NCBI RefSeq assembly: GCF_030150285.1
Contig: NZ_JASLGE010000065.1
Location: 1 to 40,764, forward strand
Direction: 5' to 3'
From: Pseudomonas sp.
GTDB taxonomy: Bacteria > Pseudomonadota > Gammaproteobacteria > Pseudomonadales > Pseudomonadaceae
Length of the DNA stretch: 40,764 nt
Shown here in pieces: positions 15,865 to 25,004 of the stretch. A program made the position numbers and the translations under genes. Below the pieces are notes generated by a model. That model was not told the origin of the DNA. It searched no databases and saw only the letters and a list, made by a program, of their open reading frames with translations. Numbering within the stretch: the first letter of the stretch is position 1; each line of letters begins with the position of its first letter.

Positions 15865-17954
15865 AGTTGACGCCATGGCTCAATAAAATGCTTTCGAGCT
15901 TCTCCAAAGGAGGGGAAATGCTCGGAGCCATTGTTGTGTTGGGTATCGTGTTTGTTTTTATTGTGCCGTTGCCCACGTGGTTGATCGATATTCTGATCGC
16001 TATCAATATCTGTATTTCCTGCCTGCTGATAGTGCTGGCGTTTTATTTGCCGAGTCCTTTGGCGTTCTCTTCGTTTCCTTCGCTGTTGCTGCTAACCACA
16101 CTGTTTCGTTTGGCTTTGTCGATTGCCACGACCCGCTTGATCCTTCTGGAACAGGATGCGGGCGATATTGTGGAAGCCTTCGGTAACTTTGTGGTGGGGG
16201 GGAACCTGGCGATAGGGCTGGTTATCTTCTTGATCATTACCATCGTCAACTTTCTGGTGATTACCAAGGGTTCTGAGCGTGTAGCGGAAGTGTCGGCGCG
16301 TTTCAGCCTGGATGCCATGCCCGGGAAACAGATGTCCATTGACAGCGATTTGCGCGCAGGGCTGATTGACGGTGCTCATGCCAGCTTCAAGCGCGAGCAA
16401 CTCTCCCGGGAAAGTCAGTTGTTCGGTGCCATGGATGGCGCGATGAAGTTTGTTAAAGGGGACGCTATCGCCGGGTTGGTTATTGTAGTGATCAACATTT
16501 TGGGCGGGTTCTCCACCGGCATGTTGCAGCACGGGATGAGCGCGGCAGAGGCGATTACGTTGTATTCGGTTTTGACCATTGGCGATGGGTTGATTGCGCA
16601 GATTCCCGCGTTGCTCATCTCATTGACCGCCGGGATGATTATTACCCGGGTTGCTCCGGACGATCAGTCACAGACAACGAACATCGGGGCGCAAATCGGG
16701 CAGCAGATGACCCGTGAGCCCAAGAGCTGGATGATCGCCTCGGTAGGCATGTTGGCGTTTGCCGTGCTGCCAGGTATGCCGACTCTGGTTTTTATAGGCC
16801 TGGCGATCAGTACATTTGCGCTGGGGTTTTATCTTTGGTGGCGGCGCTCAAAGGCTCAGGAGCCGCAAGCCGTCGCCAATGAACAAGCCCACCCCGCCGA
16901 AAATGGCGAAGAAGACGTGAGGCGCTTCGATCCGTCGAGGCCTTACTTGTTGCAGTTCTCACACGTGCACCAGCATCAGGCCAGTACCCAGCAACTGATT
17001 CGTGCCATTCGGCAGGCCCGAAATAGCATTGTCACGTCTGTCGGTTTGACCCTGCCGCCTTTCGAAATTGAGTACAGCCCTCAATTGGCGGGGGATGAGT
17101 TCCGATTTTGTGTGCACGAAGCCCCCATGCTCAAAGCCACCTTCAGCGAACGGATGGCCGTATTGCGCGAACCGCTGTCAAGCGAACCCGTAGATGCCAT
17201 AAGAGGCTGCGAGTCTCGTGACGAACAGGACTGGTTCTGGGTACAGCCGGACAACCCCGTGCTGCGCGAGCTTGATGCAGAGCCCTTTAGTGCTCACACG
17301 TTGATTATCGAGCGCATACGGCGGGCAATGATGATCAGTGGGCCGCAGTTCTTGGGGGTTCAGGAGAGCAAGTCGATTCTTTCCTGGCTTGAGCAAAGCC
17401 AGCCTGAACTGGTTCAGGAGTTGCTGCGCATTATGCCGCTCTCGCGTTTTTCATCGGTATTGCAGCGGCTGGCCAGCGAGGGGGTGCCGTTACGGGCTGT
17501 GCGTTTGATTGTCGAAGCGTTGACGGAGTACGGCCAGCATGAACGCGAAGTCATTGCCCTGGCGGACTATGCGCGAATTGCCCTGAAATCACAGATCTAC
17601 TACCTCAACAGTGAGCCTGACGGGCTGCATGCCTGGCTGCTTTCGCCACACACCGAGAACATCTTTCGTGAAGCGTTGCGTCAGACCCAGACGGGTGTTT
17701 TCTTTGCCCTGGAAAATGAGCACGGCGCGTTGTTGGTTGAACTGCTCAAAGCGGCTTTTGCACCGCGCATGTCAGTAAAAAGTGTACTGCTGGTGGCGCA
17801 CGACCTTCGCAGCCCGTTACGCACGTTACTGTTTGATGAGTTCAACCATGTGCCGGTTTTATCGTTTGCCGAGCTGATGGGCTCGGCGAAGGTAAAAGTG
17901 CTGGGCCGTTTTGATCTCGAGCATGAAGGTTTGCAGCATGAGGTCACCTCTTGA
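15861..17954 (+). CDS. hrcV: HrcV, export gate protein (SctV/FlhA family)
   Basis: A 697-residue inner-membrane protein forming the nonameric export gate. The N-terminal half carries seven to eight predicted helices and the FHIPEP-family segment RFSLDAMPGKQMSIDSDLR near residue 150. The C-terminal half (from about residue 335) is the cytoplasmic domain that receives chaperone-substrate complexes. SLLLLTTLFRLALSIATTR and GDAIAGLVIVVINILGG are strongly conserved in SctV. It starts with GTG overlapping the hrpJ stop (GTGA) and overlaps hrpQ by 4 nt. Confidence 0.97.
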   Translation: MKLTPWLNKMLSSFSKGGEMLGAIVVLGIVFVFIVPLPTWLIDILIAINICISCLLIVLAFYLPSPLAFSSFPSLLLLTTLFRLALSIATTRLILLEQDAGDIVEAFGNFVVGGNLAIGLVIFLIITIVNFLVITKGSERVAEVSARFSLDAMPGKQMSIDSDLRAGLIDGAHASFKREQLSRESQLFGAMDGAMKFVKGDAIAGLVIVVINILGGFSTGMLQHGMSAAEAITLYSVLTIGDGLIAQIPALLISLTAGMIITRVAPDDQSQTTNIGAQIGQQMTREPKSWMIASVGMLAFAVLPGMPTLVFIGLAISTFALGFYLWWRRSKAQEPQAVANEQAHPAENGEEDVRRFDPSRPYLLQFSHVHQHQASTQQLIRAIRQARNSIVTSVGLTLPPFEIEYSPQLAGDEFRFCVHEAPMLKATFSERMAVLREPLSSEPVDAIRGCESRDEQDWFWVQPDNPVLRELDAEPFSAHTLIIERIRRAMMISGPQFLGVQESKSILSWLEQSQPELVQELLRIMPLSRFSSVLQRLASEGVPLRAVRLIVEALTEYGQHEREVIALADYARIALKSQIYYLNSEPDGLHAWLLSPHTENIFREALRQTQTGVFFALENEHGALLVELLKAAFAPRMSVKSVLLVAHDLRSPLRTLLFDEFNHVPVLSFAELMGSAKVKVLGRFDLEHEGLQHEVTS

Positions 17955-18895
17955 GTGTCGGGCAATTTACCGCTTTCGAGCCTCTGCAGATGTTCGAGCT
18001 GCGGGTATTAAGCGGTCTGCACCAGGGGGCCGCATTACCTCTGCTGGGTGAACAGTGGAGCATCGGTGCAGACGATGAATCCGACCTTGCGTTGTATGAC
18101 CCAGGCATTGCCCCGCGGCACGCCCAATTGCAGGTCAGCCATGGCCATTGGTCTGTTCAGGCTCAAGAGGGCCTTGTGCTGGATGAAACGGGTGCGGTGT
18201 TGGCGCGCATTGCCCACCTGGCGCTCAATCGTGAGTTCTCTGTGGGAGGGGTTCGCCTGTGTGTTTCCTCGGCTGACAGAGCCTGGCCGCTGGAAGCTGC
18301 CCCTGTCTCTGAGGCATTGCCTGATCACCCTGTGAGCCAACCGGTAGTCGCGCAACAGCCAAGGAAAAAGACACGAATCATCCCGATCAGCTTGCTCGGG
18401 TTTGTGTGCTTGCTCCTGTTGCTGCTGATCGGGCTGGTCATGGGGCCTTCTGATAATGCACGGCCTCCCGAAGAGAAACTTTCCCGTTTCAGTGAGAGGA
18501 AAACGCTGACGACGGCCCATGAGGTCGGGCATCAATTGGCCGTCATGTTGAAGGAGCGAGAAATGACCGAGCAGGTTCTGCTCGCGGTTTCGGCCCGGCA
18601 AGTCACCTTGAACGGTGAGGTTTCAGCGGAGCAGGTGGCGCTGATCACGCGGATGCTCGAACGCTTTGACGCGAGCTTTGAGACCGCCGTCGTTATCGTC
18701 AACAAGGTGCGTGCCCTCAATCTGGAGCTGCCCTTCAAGATTGTTCAGATCATCGGTGGCCCCAAGGCCCATGTCGTCTTGGTGGATGGCCGTCGGTTGT
18801 TTTTTGGGGATGAAGTCGACGGTTTGCGGCTGACGGCTATCGACAATCATCGACTGGTATTCGAAGGGAAGCGGCGTTATGAGGTGAGTTGGTGA
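17951..18895 (+). CDS. hrpQ: HrpQ, inner-membrane ring protein (SctD family)
   Basis: A 314-residue bitopic protein. Residues about 15-110 form an FHA-like cytoplasmic domain (GLHQGAALPLLGEQWSIGAD, then APRHAQL). One membrane helix spans about 143-164 after the basic segment PRKKTR. The rest is periplasmic and would build the outer of the two inner-membrane rings together with HrcJ. The start is a TTG overlapping the hrcV stop (TTGA) with GAGG 7 nt upstream; an in-frame ATG at 17990 would remove the start of the FHA fold. It overlaps hrcN by 4 nt. Confidence 0.9.
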   Translation: MSVGQFTAFEPLQMFELRVLSGLHQGAALPLLGEQWSIGADDESDLALYDPGIAPRHAQLQVSHGHWSVQAQEGLVLDETGAVLARIAHLALNREFSVGGVRLCVSSADRAWPLEAAPVSEALPDHPVSQPVVAQQPRKKTRIIPISLLGFVCLLLLLLIGLVMGPSDNARPPEEKLSRFSERKTLTTAHEVGHQLAVMLKEREMTEQVLLAVSARQVTLNGEVSAEQVALITRMLERFDASFETAVVIVNKVRALNLELPFKIVQIIGGPKAHVVLVDGRRLFFGDEVDGLRLTAIDNHRLVFEGKRRYEVSW

Positions 18896-20250
18896 GTGAG
18901 TGTATTCAAAAGCGTCTTGATGATTGGCGGCAGCGCCAATGGGTTTCTCTGGCTGGTTTTTCACCCGTCGAGGTGTGTGGTCGGGTTCAACGGATCAATG
19001 GCATGTTGTTGCAATGCCGTTTGCCCAACGCGCGAATGGGTGATTTATGCCAAGTCGAAACCACAGGCAAAGAGACGATTCTGGCCGAGATAATTGGCTT
19101 CGATCAACACGATGCGATGCTCGGGGCACTGGGTTGCCTGGAGGGTATTTGTGTGGGGGCCACCGTGCGGTGCCTTGGCGGGGGGCACCAGGTTCGGGTT
19201 GGAGATGACCTGCTGGGGCAGGTTCTTGACGGCTTTGGTCGCCCGCTCACTGGCAGTGGCTGGGGGGCGTTCGCCTTACCGTCGAGCATCGATGCTGGCC
19301 CGGTTATGTGCGAAGCGCCGCTGCCCACCGAAAGGCCGCGTATTGGTCGTGCGTTGCCGACCGGGGTGCGGGCGATTGATGGCTTGCTGACGCTGGGGGA
19401 AGGGCAGCGTGTGGGCCTTTTCGCGGGTGCCGGGTGCGGTAAAACCACGTTGCTGGCGGAGGTGGCCCGCAATGTTGAGTGCGATGTCATTGTCTTTGGT
19501 CTGATCGGAGAACGCGGCCGGGAGTTGCGCGAATTTCTGGATCACGAACTCGATGATGCGCTGCGCAGCAAAGCCGTGCTGGTGTGTGCCACTTCGGACC
19601 GTTCGAGCATGGAGCGTGCCCGTGCCGCCTTTACTGCCACGGCGTTGGCAGAAGGTTTTCGACGCAAGGGCCAGCGGGTTTTATTGCTGATTGATTCTTT
19701 GACCCGTTTTGCCCGTGCTCAACGAGAAATTGGTCTCGCGGCGGGTGAACCGCTGGGTCGTGGCGGTTTGCCGCCCTCGGTCTACAGCCTGTTACCGCGC
19801 CTGGTGGAGCGGGCGGGCCTGACTCAACAAGGTGTGATCACTGCCATTTACACCGTGCTGATTGAGCAGGACTCCATGAGCGATCCGGTGGCGGATGAAG
19901 TTCGCTCCTTGCTTGATGGGCACATCGTGCTGTCGCGCAAACTGGCTGAACGCGGCCATTATCCGGCGATTGATGTGCTGGCCAGCCTGTCTCGAATTGT
20001 AAGCAATGTGGCAGAGCCGGGCCATGTGCACAGCATGACGGCGTTGAGACGTTTGCTGGCCGCCCATCAGCAGATTGAGTTGATGCTCAAACTGGGTGAA
20101 TACCAGGCCGGCAATGATGCGCTGACGGACATGGCGGTTGAGAGCCGATCCCGGATCGATGCCTTCCTTCGTCAGGATTTGCGTGAGCCAACACCTTTCT
20201 TCGCCACCCTGGATCAATTGAGTGAGCTGACCGCCTATGTCCCAATCTGA
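18892..20250 (+). CDS. hrcN: HrcN, T3SS ATPase (SctN family)
   Basis: A 452-residue hexameric ATPase that strips chaperones and unfolds substrates. Key motifs are Walker A GAGCGKT (179-185), LIGERGRE (204-211), Walker B LLLID (264-268) with the following SLTRFARAQREIG, and the catalytic-site region GRGGLPPSVYSLLPRLVERAG. The N-terminal barrel domain spans roughly the first 90 residues. The GTG at 18892 overlaps the hrpQ stop and is preceded by GAGG at a 7-nt spacing, so it is preferred to the TTG one codon upstream. The 3' end overlaps hrpO by 14 bp. Confidence 0.97.
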   Translation: MSECIQKRLDDWRQRQWVSLAGFSPVEVCGRVQRINGMLLQCRLPNARMGDLCQVETTGKETILAEIIGFDQHDAMLGALGCLEGICVGATVRCLGGGHQVRVGDDLLGQVLDGFGRPLTGSGWGAFALPSSIDAGPVMCEAPLPTERPRIGRALPTGVRAIDGLLTLGEGQRVGLFAGAGCGKTTLLAEVARNVECDVIVFGLIGERGRELREFLDHELDDALRSKAVLVCATSDRSSMERARAAFTATALAEGFRRKGQRVLLLIDSLTRFARAQREIGLAAGEPLGRGGLPPSVYSLLPRLVERAGLTQQGVITAIYTVLIEQDSMSDPVADEVRSLLDGHIVLSRKLAERGHYPAIDVLASLSRIVSNVAEPGHVHSMTALRRLLAAHQQIELMLKLGEYQAGNDALTDMAVESRSRIDAFLRQDLREPTPFFATLDQLSELTAYVPI

Positions 20251-20665
20251 TGCAATCACTGCCGATATCGAAGCGCTGAAGCGGCTGCGCGGCCACCGTG
20301 CCGACCGGGTGACCCGCCAGTTGCACACCGCTCAGACCGCACAACGGGCGTTGACTGTGCGTATTGAGCAGGCTTGCCAGGACGTGGAACAGGCTCGTGT
20401 GGATGAGGCTCGGCAACGCAAGGCCTTGTTGAACCGTTATCAGGGCCAAGTGTTATCCCCGCGCACCTTGGCAGGCTGGAGTGAGGAGGAACGAGCAGTG
20501 TCTGCGGCCACTGCGCGCCAAGAAGGGACGTTGCAAGCGCTGTTTGAACAGCGTCAGCGCAAAGAGCAAGAGTTGCAGCAGATACGCCAGAACGCCTCGC
20601 AGTGCCTGCGTCAGGTCGAGAAACTTCGCGAGGTAGCAGTGTTGCTGGCGGGAGAAACACTATGA
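20237..20665 (+). CDS. hrpO: HrpO, ATPase stalk protein (SctO/YscO/FliJ-like)
   Basis: A 142-residue protein rich in Gln, Arg, Glu and Ala and predicted to be one long coiled-coil hairpin, as in FliJ and YscO, the stalk inside the ATPase ring. No catalytic motif is expected. Position between hrcN and hrpP, the length and the heptad-rich composition (for example LFEQRQRKEQELQQIRQNA) support the call. It overlaps hrcN by 14 bp and hrpP by 4 bp (ATGA). Confidence 0.88.
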   Translation: MSQSDAITADIEALKRLRGHRADRVTRQLHTAQTAQRALTVRIEQACQDVEQARVDEARQRKALLNRYQGQVLSPRTLAGWSEEERAVSAATARQEGTLQALFEQRQRKEQELQQIRQNASQCLRQVEKLREVAVLLAGETL

Positions 20666-21105
20666 GTGCGCCACTCTCCATCCACTACGCGCGAACCATT
20701 CGGGCTGGTATTCAGAGCGAGTGCGTGAAAACGCTTGTCCCTTCGCCGATGGCCGCCGAGAGCAGACTGTTTGTCAGGATCATGGCTCAAGGTCCAGAGC
20801 GCGGCGCTTTAACGGCAGGCTGCGCGAAGGACACGCCCTGGGTGGATGCCATTACCGAGCAATGGGCGATCCGTTTGCTGGCCGGGACCCGCTGGCCCAT
20901 GCACTTCGTGTTCTACCTGGCACGACGCGGGCGGCTGCAGGTCAGTGCTACGCATGAACAGCACGCTTGGTACGTGTCGGTACAAGCCGAGCAGCCGTGC
21001 ACTCGGCAATGGCTCAGCGATGTACGCCAGCGCTGCGAGCACCGTCTGGCCCAGCAATTGGGCCAAGCGGTGTATGTGCAGGTGTCACAGGGCTATTCGG
21101 GATGA
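20662..21105 (+). CDS. hrpP: HrpP, substrate-specificity / pilus length regulator (SctP)
   Basis: A 147-residue protein in the hrpP position between hrpO and hrcQ. HrpP controls pilus length and the switch from pilin to effector secretion. As I recall the P. syringae protein is nearer 190 residues, so this is a short form. The C-terminal part (ITEQWAIRLLAGTRWPMHFV to the end) probably forms the conserved T3S4-like domain; the N-terminal linker is short. The call rests mainly on synteny because SctP proteins diverge quickly. It overlaps both neighbours by 4 nt. Confidence 0.78.
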   Translation: MSAPLSIHYARTIRAGIQSECVKTLVPSPMAAESRLFVRIMAQGPERGALTAGCAKDTPWVDAITEQWAIRLLAGTRWPMHFVFYLARRGRLQVSATHEQHAWYVSVQAEQPCTRQWLSDVRQRCEHRLAQQLGQAVYVQVSQGYSG

Positions 21106-22112
21106 CTACGACCGCTATTCATTGGCCCGTCCTTGATCGCCTGATGGTCGCGGCTTGCCGTCGGCTTGGCCGAGGCATGCGCTTGGCATTCCAGGTGGGG
21201 GGAGTACGCGGGCAATTGTTGCTGGAGCCGGGTCTTGCGCCGGGCAGCGGGGTTGAGCTCTCGGTCGAAAGTGGCTGTGGTGTGATCACGTTCTGTGATG
21301 CGAGCGTCTTGCTCAGCCTGTTAGGCGAGTGCCCGGTTGTGTTGTCTGACACTGGCAATGACCCGAACTCCTGGTTTTGGGCCTTGTTTGAGCAGCAACT
21401 GAGCCCGCAGTTGGCGGCGCTCTTTGGTTATTTGCGGCCGCTGGCCGACGTGCAGCGTGGCGCGTTCGAGTGCCGGATCAGCATCGTACTGGGTGCATCG
21501 CGCGGTATCGGACGTTTACGTCTGGCACCTGAATGCTTGCTGGCGCTGTTTGACGCGGGTGGCTGGCAGGCCGTCCAGTCGCCTTTTCCCGAGCGGCTGC
21601 CCGTGTCCGTTGCGGTTGTGCTGGGTACTTTGCACTTGTCGGTAAGGCAAGTGCGCACGGTTCAGGTCGGTGATGTGTTGGTGCCTGAGACCTTGCACTT
21701 CTGCGCGCAAGGTTTTGGCCTGCTGAGTGTGGGGCGCTTACGACTGCGCGTGCAGATTGATGATGAGCGTGGGCGTCGGTGTTTGTGTATCGATTCTATT
21801 GAGGAAGTCGCTGTGGAAGATGCTTTTAATGCGAATACAGAGGTTGGGGATGTGGATGAATTGCAGGGCCGGTTTGAAGGCGATGAACCGCTCGAGCAAT
21901 TACCGCTGACCTTCAGTGTGCGGTGTGGAGCGCTCAAACTGAGCCTGGGTGAACTACGGCAATTGGTGCCGGGTGTCGTGCTGGACGTTGAGGGCTATGA
22001 CGTGGGCATGGCCGGGTTGTATTACGGTGATCGGGCTGTGGGGCACGGCCAATTGGTGGAGGTCGATGGGCGTTTGGGTCTGCAACTGTCGCGGATCTGT
22101 TTTTCGCAATGA
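21102..22112 (+). CDS. hrcQ: HrcQ, cytoplasmic sorting-platform protein (SctQ), unsplit
   Basis: A 336-residue protein of the YscQ/FliN family, forming the pods of the cytoplasmic sorting platform with HrpD and HrpE. The C-terminal surface-presentation domain is clear (PLTFSVRCGALKLSLGELRQ, LVPGVVLDVEGYD, GHGQLVEVDGRLGLQLSRI). P. syringae encodes the same product as two genes, hrcQA and hrcQB; here one continuous frame covers both. A likely internal start at codon 238 would make a separate 99-residue C-terminal product. It overlaps hrpP and hrcR by 4 nt each. Confidence 0.92.
   Translation: MTTTAIHWPVLDRLMVAACRRLGRGMRLAFQVGGVRGQLLLEPGLAPGSGVELSVESGCGVITFCDASVLLSLLGECPVVLSDTGNDPNSWFWALFEQQLSPQLAALFGYLRPLADVQRGAFECRISIVLGASRGIGRLRLAPECLLALFDAGGWQAVQSPFPERLPVSVAVVLGTLHLSVRQVRTVQVGDVLVPETLHFCAQGFGLLSVGRLRLRVQIDDERGRRCLCIDSIEEVAVEDAFNANTEVGDVDELQGRFEGDEPLEQLPLTFSVRCGALKLSLGELRQLVPGVVLDVEGYDVGMAGLYYGDRAVGHGQLVEVDGRLGLQLSRICFSQ
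21801..21815 (+). promoter_or_regulatory. Likely internal ribosome binding site and GTG start within hrcQ
   Basis: GAGGAAGTCGCTGTG contains GAGG (21801-21804), an 8-nt spacer and an in-frame GTG (21813-21815) at codon 238. Translation from here would give a 99-residue protein ending at 22112: an acidic linker (VEDAFNANTEVGDVDE) plus the complete SpoA-type C-terminal domain. Several SctQ genes of other T3SS families make such a short product. The position is close to the hrcQA/hrcQB split of P. syringae. Confidence 0.55.
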
Positions 22113-22762
22113 CCGTTCAAGGGGTTGATCCTTTCCTGCTAGCTCTGTTTTTGGGCGGTTTGTCGTTGATGCCCATGATGCTGGTGGTGTGCACAGCGTT
22201 CTTGAAAATTTGCATCGTGTTGATGATTACTCGCAATGCCATCGGTGTGCAGCAGGTTCCGCCCAGCATGGCGCTGTATGGCATTGCCTTGGCGGGCACC
22301 CTGTTTGTGATGGCCCCTGTGGGTTATGAGATTGCGCAGATTCTCAAAGAGTCGCCGATGGACTTGAGCAGTGTGCAGGCCTTGCAGGACACCGGCCTGC
22401 AGGCCATAAAACCTTTGCAGGCCTTTATGGCCCGCAATATCGACCCTGATGTACAGACTCACTTGTTGGAAAGTACGGCGCGCATGTGGCCACCCGAAAT
22501 GGCCCGGCAGGTGCAGCGTGATGACTTGATTCTGTTGGTGCCAGCCTTTGTTTTGTCGCAGTTGCAAGCGGGGTTTGAAATTGGCTTTTTGATCTACATC
22601 CCGTTCATTGTTATTGATTTGATCGTATCCAATCTATTGCTGGCGCTTGGCATGCAAATGGTTTCACCGATGACCATCTCATTGCCGCTCAAGCTTCTTC
22701 TGTTCGTACTCGTATCGGGCTGGACCCGGTTACTCGACAGCCTTTTCCTTTCGTTTCTTTGA
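22109..22762 (+). CDS. hrcR: HrcR, export apparatus protein (SctR/FliP family)
   Basis: A 217-residue inner-membrane protein, five copies of which form the core of the export gate with HrcS and HrcT. Four hydrophobic segments and the family signatures are visible: MMLVVCTAFLKICIVLMITR near the N-terminus and FVLSQLQAGFEIGFLIYIPF and GMQMVSPMTISLPLKLLLFV near the C-terminus. The ATG overlaps the hrcQ stop by 4 nt, and hrcS follows after 7 bp. Confidence 0.97.
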   Translation: MTVQGVDPFLLALFLGGLSLMPMMLVVCTAFLKICIVLMITRNAIGVQQVPPSMALYGIALAGTLFVMAPVGYEIAQILKESPMDLSSVQALQDTGLQAIKPLQAFMARNIDPDVQTHLLESTARMWPPEMARQVQRDDLILLVPAFVLSQLQAGFEIGFLIYIPFIVIDLIVSNLLLALGMQMVSPMTISLPLKLLLFVLVSGWTRLLDSLFLSFL

Positions 22763-22769
22763 GTGCGCC

Positions 22770-23030
22770 ATGGACCCGACTCTACTGTTCAAACAGGGCA
22801 TGTTGCTGGTGGTACTGCTGTCTGCTCCCCCTTTGATTGTGGCGGTCGTCGTGGGTGTGTTGACGTCACTCATTCAGGCCTTGATGCAGATACAGGACCA
22901 GACCTTGCCCTTCGGTATCAAGCTGGTAGCCGTGGGTATTACGCTGGCGCTGACGGGGCGGTGGATCGGAGTGGAATTGATCCAACTGATCAACCTGACC
23001 TTCAACATGGTGGCGCGCTCGGCGCTGTGA
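22770..23030 (+). CDS. hrcS: HrcS, export apparatus protein (SctS/FliQ family)
   Basis: An 86-residue protein with two membrane helices (about residues 10-35 and 50-70), the normal size for SctS. VGVLTSLIQALMQIQDQTLP is the family signature. It packs around the HrcR-HrcT core of the export gate. It lies 7 bp after hrcR and 13 bp before hrcT. Confidence 0.96.
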   Translation: MDPTLLFKQGMLLVVLLSAPPLIVAVVVGVLTSLIQALMQIQDQTLPFGIKLVAVGITLALTGRWIGVELIQLINLTFNMVARSAL

Positions 23031-23043
23031 ACGTAGGCCGGCC

Positions 23044-23841
23044 ATGACCCCACATATCCCTTATCTGGAATACCTGCCCAGCCTTGCGATTGCGATGGCG
23101 CGCCTGTACCCGTGTTTCTATTTGATCCCGGCTTTCTGCTTTCAGCACGTACGGGGTATGCCTCGTCACGTCATTGTGTTTTCCCTGGCGCTGCTCCCTG
23201 CGCCAGGTATTCATCACACCCTGTTGGGCCTTGATTACAGCCTGCTGGCGCTATGCGGGCTGATGCTCAAAGAGGCGATGCTGGGTTTTTTACTGGGGAT
23301 GTTGCTGTCGATGCCGTTCTGGATGTTCGAGTCGGTCGGGGCATTGTTGGATAACCAGCGCGGAGCCCTGATCGGAGGGCAACTCAACCCCTCACTCGGC
23401 CCGGATGCCACGCCTATCGGGCATTTGTTCAAGGAGTTGAGTGTTTTTTTGCTGGTGGTGACGTTGGGGCTAGGCAGCCTGACACAAGTCATTTGGGACA
23501 GTTACCTGATATGGCCGGCAACGCTGTGGTTTCCAGCCGTGGCGCAGGATGGGGTGAGCGTGTTTCTGGGGCTGTTGAACGACACCCTGACCCATATGGT
23601 GCTCTACGCCGCCCCGTTTATTGCGTTGTTGCTGATGATTGAGTTCGCGATTGCATTATTGAGCCTCTACAGCCCCCAGTTACAGGTCTTCGTGTTATCG
23701 ATGCCAGCCAAAAGTCTGGCCGGGCTGGCGTTTCTGGTGGTGTACCTACCGCAACTGGAAGACTTGATTGTGGGCCGTATGAGCTTACTGGGCGACCTTA
23801 AGCATTCGTTGGCGTTGTTTTTCAAGGTGCCTGGGGTATGA
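23044..23841 (+). CDS. hrcT: HrcT, export apparatus protein (SctT/FliR family)
   Basis: A 265-residue inner-membrane protein with about six to eight hydrophobic segments. Family features are LCGLMLKEAMLGFLLGML and FWMFESVGALLDNQRGA in the middle, and IEFAIALLSLYSPQLQVFVL with MPAKSLAGL near the C-terminus. It caps the HrcR ring of the export gate. The stop overlaps the hrcU start by 4 nt. Confidence 0.96.
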   Translation: MTPHIPYLEYLPSLAIAMARLYPCFYLIPAFCFQHVRGMPRHVIVFSLALLPAPGIHHTLLGLDYSLLALCGLMLKEAMLGFLLGMLLSMPFWMFESVGALLDNQRGALIGGQLNPSLGPDATPIGHLFKELSVFLLVVTLGLGSLTQVIWDSYLIWPATLWFPAVAQDGVSVFLGLLNDTLTHMVLYAAPFIALLLMIEFAIALLSLYSPQLQVFVLSMPAKSLAGLAFLVVYLPQLEDLIVGRMSLLGDLKHSLALFFKVPGV

Positions 23842-24935
23842 GTGATTCTGGCGAAAAGAAATACGATGCCAGTCAAAAGAAGCTGCAGGACCAGCGTAAG
23901 AAGGGTCAAGTTGCCCAAAGCCAGGACATAGGAAAATTGCTGGGGTTGACGTTGATCAGCGAGATCGCCTTGAGTACGGCGCAGAGCAGCATGTTGCGTC
24001 TTGAGCAACTGTTGATGTTGCCAGTGTCACTGATTGGCCAGCCTTTTGTCCGGGCACTGCAAGAGGTTGTGGTGCAGTCTTTTCACCTCTTCCTGGGCTT
24101 CGCCCTGTTGATGACGGGGGGAGTGATTGTGATGAAGCTGATCAGCAGTTGGCTGCAGTTCGGTTTTTTGTTTGCGCCTGAAACATTGGTACCGGACCTC
24201 AATCGGCTCAACCCGATCAGCCAAGCCAAGCAGATGTTTTCAGCTCAGTCATTGATGAACCTGCTGATGGGAGTGATCAAGGCGCTGTTGATCGGTTTTG
24301 TACTGTACCGCGTGGTCAACCCTGCGCTGGGGCCGTTGATATTGCTGGTCAACAGCGATTTGCCGGGCTACATCGACGCTTTGATCGTGCTGTTCCGCCA
24401 TTTGCTGCATGTCTGCCTGGGGGTATTACTGGTGCTGGCGCTGTTTGATCTGGCGTTGCAGCGGTACTTTTTTGCCAAACGCATGCGCATGAGCTACGTC
24501 GATGTGGTCAAGGAATACAAGGATATGGAGGGCGATCCTTACATCAAAATGTTACGTCGTAGTCTGGCCCACGAGCAGGCCCAGGAAGCACCGGCGGCCC
24601 GGCAGCCGCCCCTTGAAGAGGCCGATGTGTTGTTGATCAACCCAACGCACTTTGCAGTCGCTCTGTATTACCGCCCCCTGCAAACGTCTTTGCCGGTACT
24701 GATTGATAAAGGTGCCGATGCTCAGGCGCGGGAGATGATTGCCAGAGCCAGGGCGGCCGAGGTGCCGATTGTTCAGAGTGTCTGGCTGACACGCACGTTG
24801 TATCGCGCAGGTATAGGCGATTGCATTAGCCGAGAGACGCTGCAGGCGGTCGCACTGATCTACCGTACCCTGCGTGAGCTGGATGCTGATGCACGGCGTG
24901 AAACAATTGAGCTGTCGTCATTGGAGTCGCGCTGA
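23838..24935 (+). CDS. hrcU: HrcU, autoproteolytic switch protein (SctU/FlhB family)
   Basis: A 365-residue protein with four membrane helices in the first 210 residues and a cytoplasmic domain containing the self-cleavage motif NPTH (268-271), which is intact. Cleavage between Asn268 and Pro269 is needed for the switch in substrate specificity. The N-terminus SGEKKYDASQKKLQDQRKKG is typical of the family, as is KEYKDMEGDPYIK near residue 225. It is the last gene of the hrpJ operon; the avrE Hrp box begins 9 bp after its stop. Confidence 0.97.
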   Translation: MSDSGEKKYDASQKKLQDQRKKGQVAQSQDIGKLLGLTLISEIALSTAQSSMLRLEQLLMLPVSLIGQPFVRALQEVVVQSFHLFLGFALLMTGGVIVMKLISSWLQFGFLFAPETLVPDLNRLNPISQAKQMFSAQSLMNLLMGVIKALLIGFVLYRVVNPALGPLILLVNSDLPGYIDALIVLFRHLLHVCLGVLLVLALFDLALQRYFFAKRMRMSYVDVVKEYKDMEGDPYIKMLRRSLAHEQAQEAPAARQPPLEEADVLLINPTHFAVALYYRPLQTSLPVLIDKGADAQAREMIARARAAEVPIVQSVWLTRTLYRAGIGDCISRETLQAVALIYRTLRELDADARRETIELSSLESR

Positions 24936-24944
24936 TCAGGCGAT

Positions 24945-24973
24945 GGAACCGTGTAGAAGAGCCCAGGCACTCA
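24945..24973 (+). promoter_or_regulatory. Hrp box of the avrE-family effector gene
   Basis: GGAACC (24945-24950), 16 bp, GCACTCA (24967-24973). It fits GGAACC-N16-CCACNNA with one change (GCAC for CCAC). It lies 31 bp before the effector ATG and gives that gene its own HrpL-dependent promoter behind the hrpJ operon. Confidence 0.85.
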
Positions 24974-25004
24974 AGGATTAACTTTCCATCAGCTTGAGAG
25001 TGCT

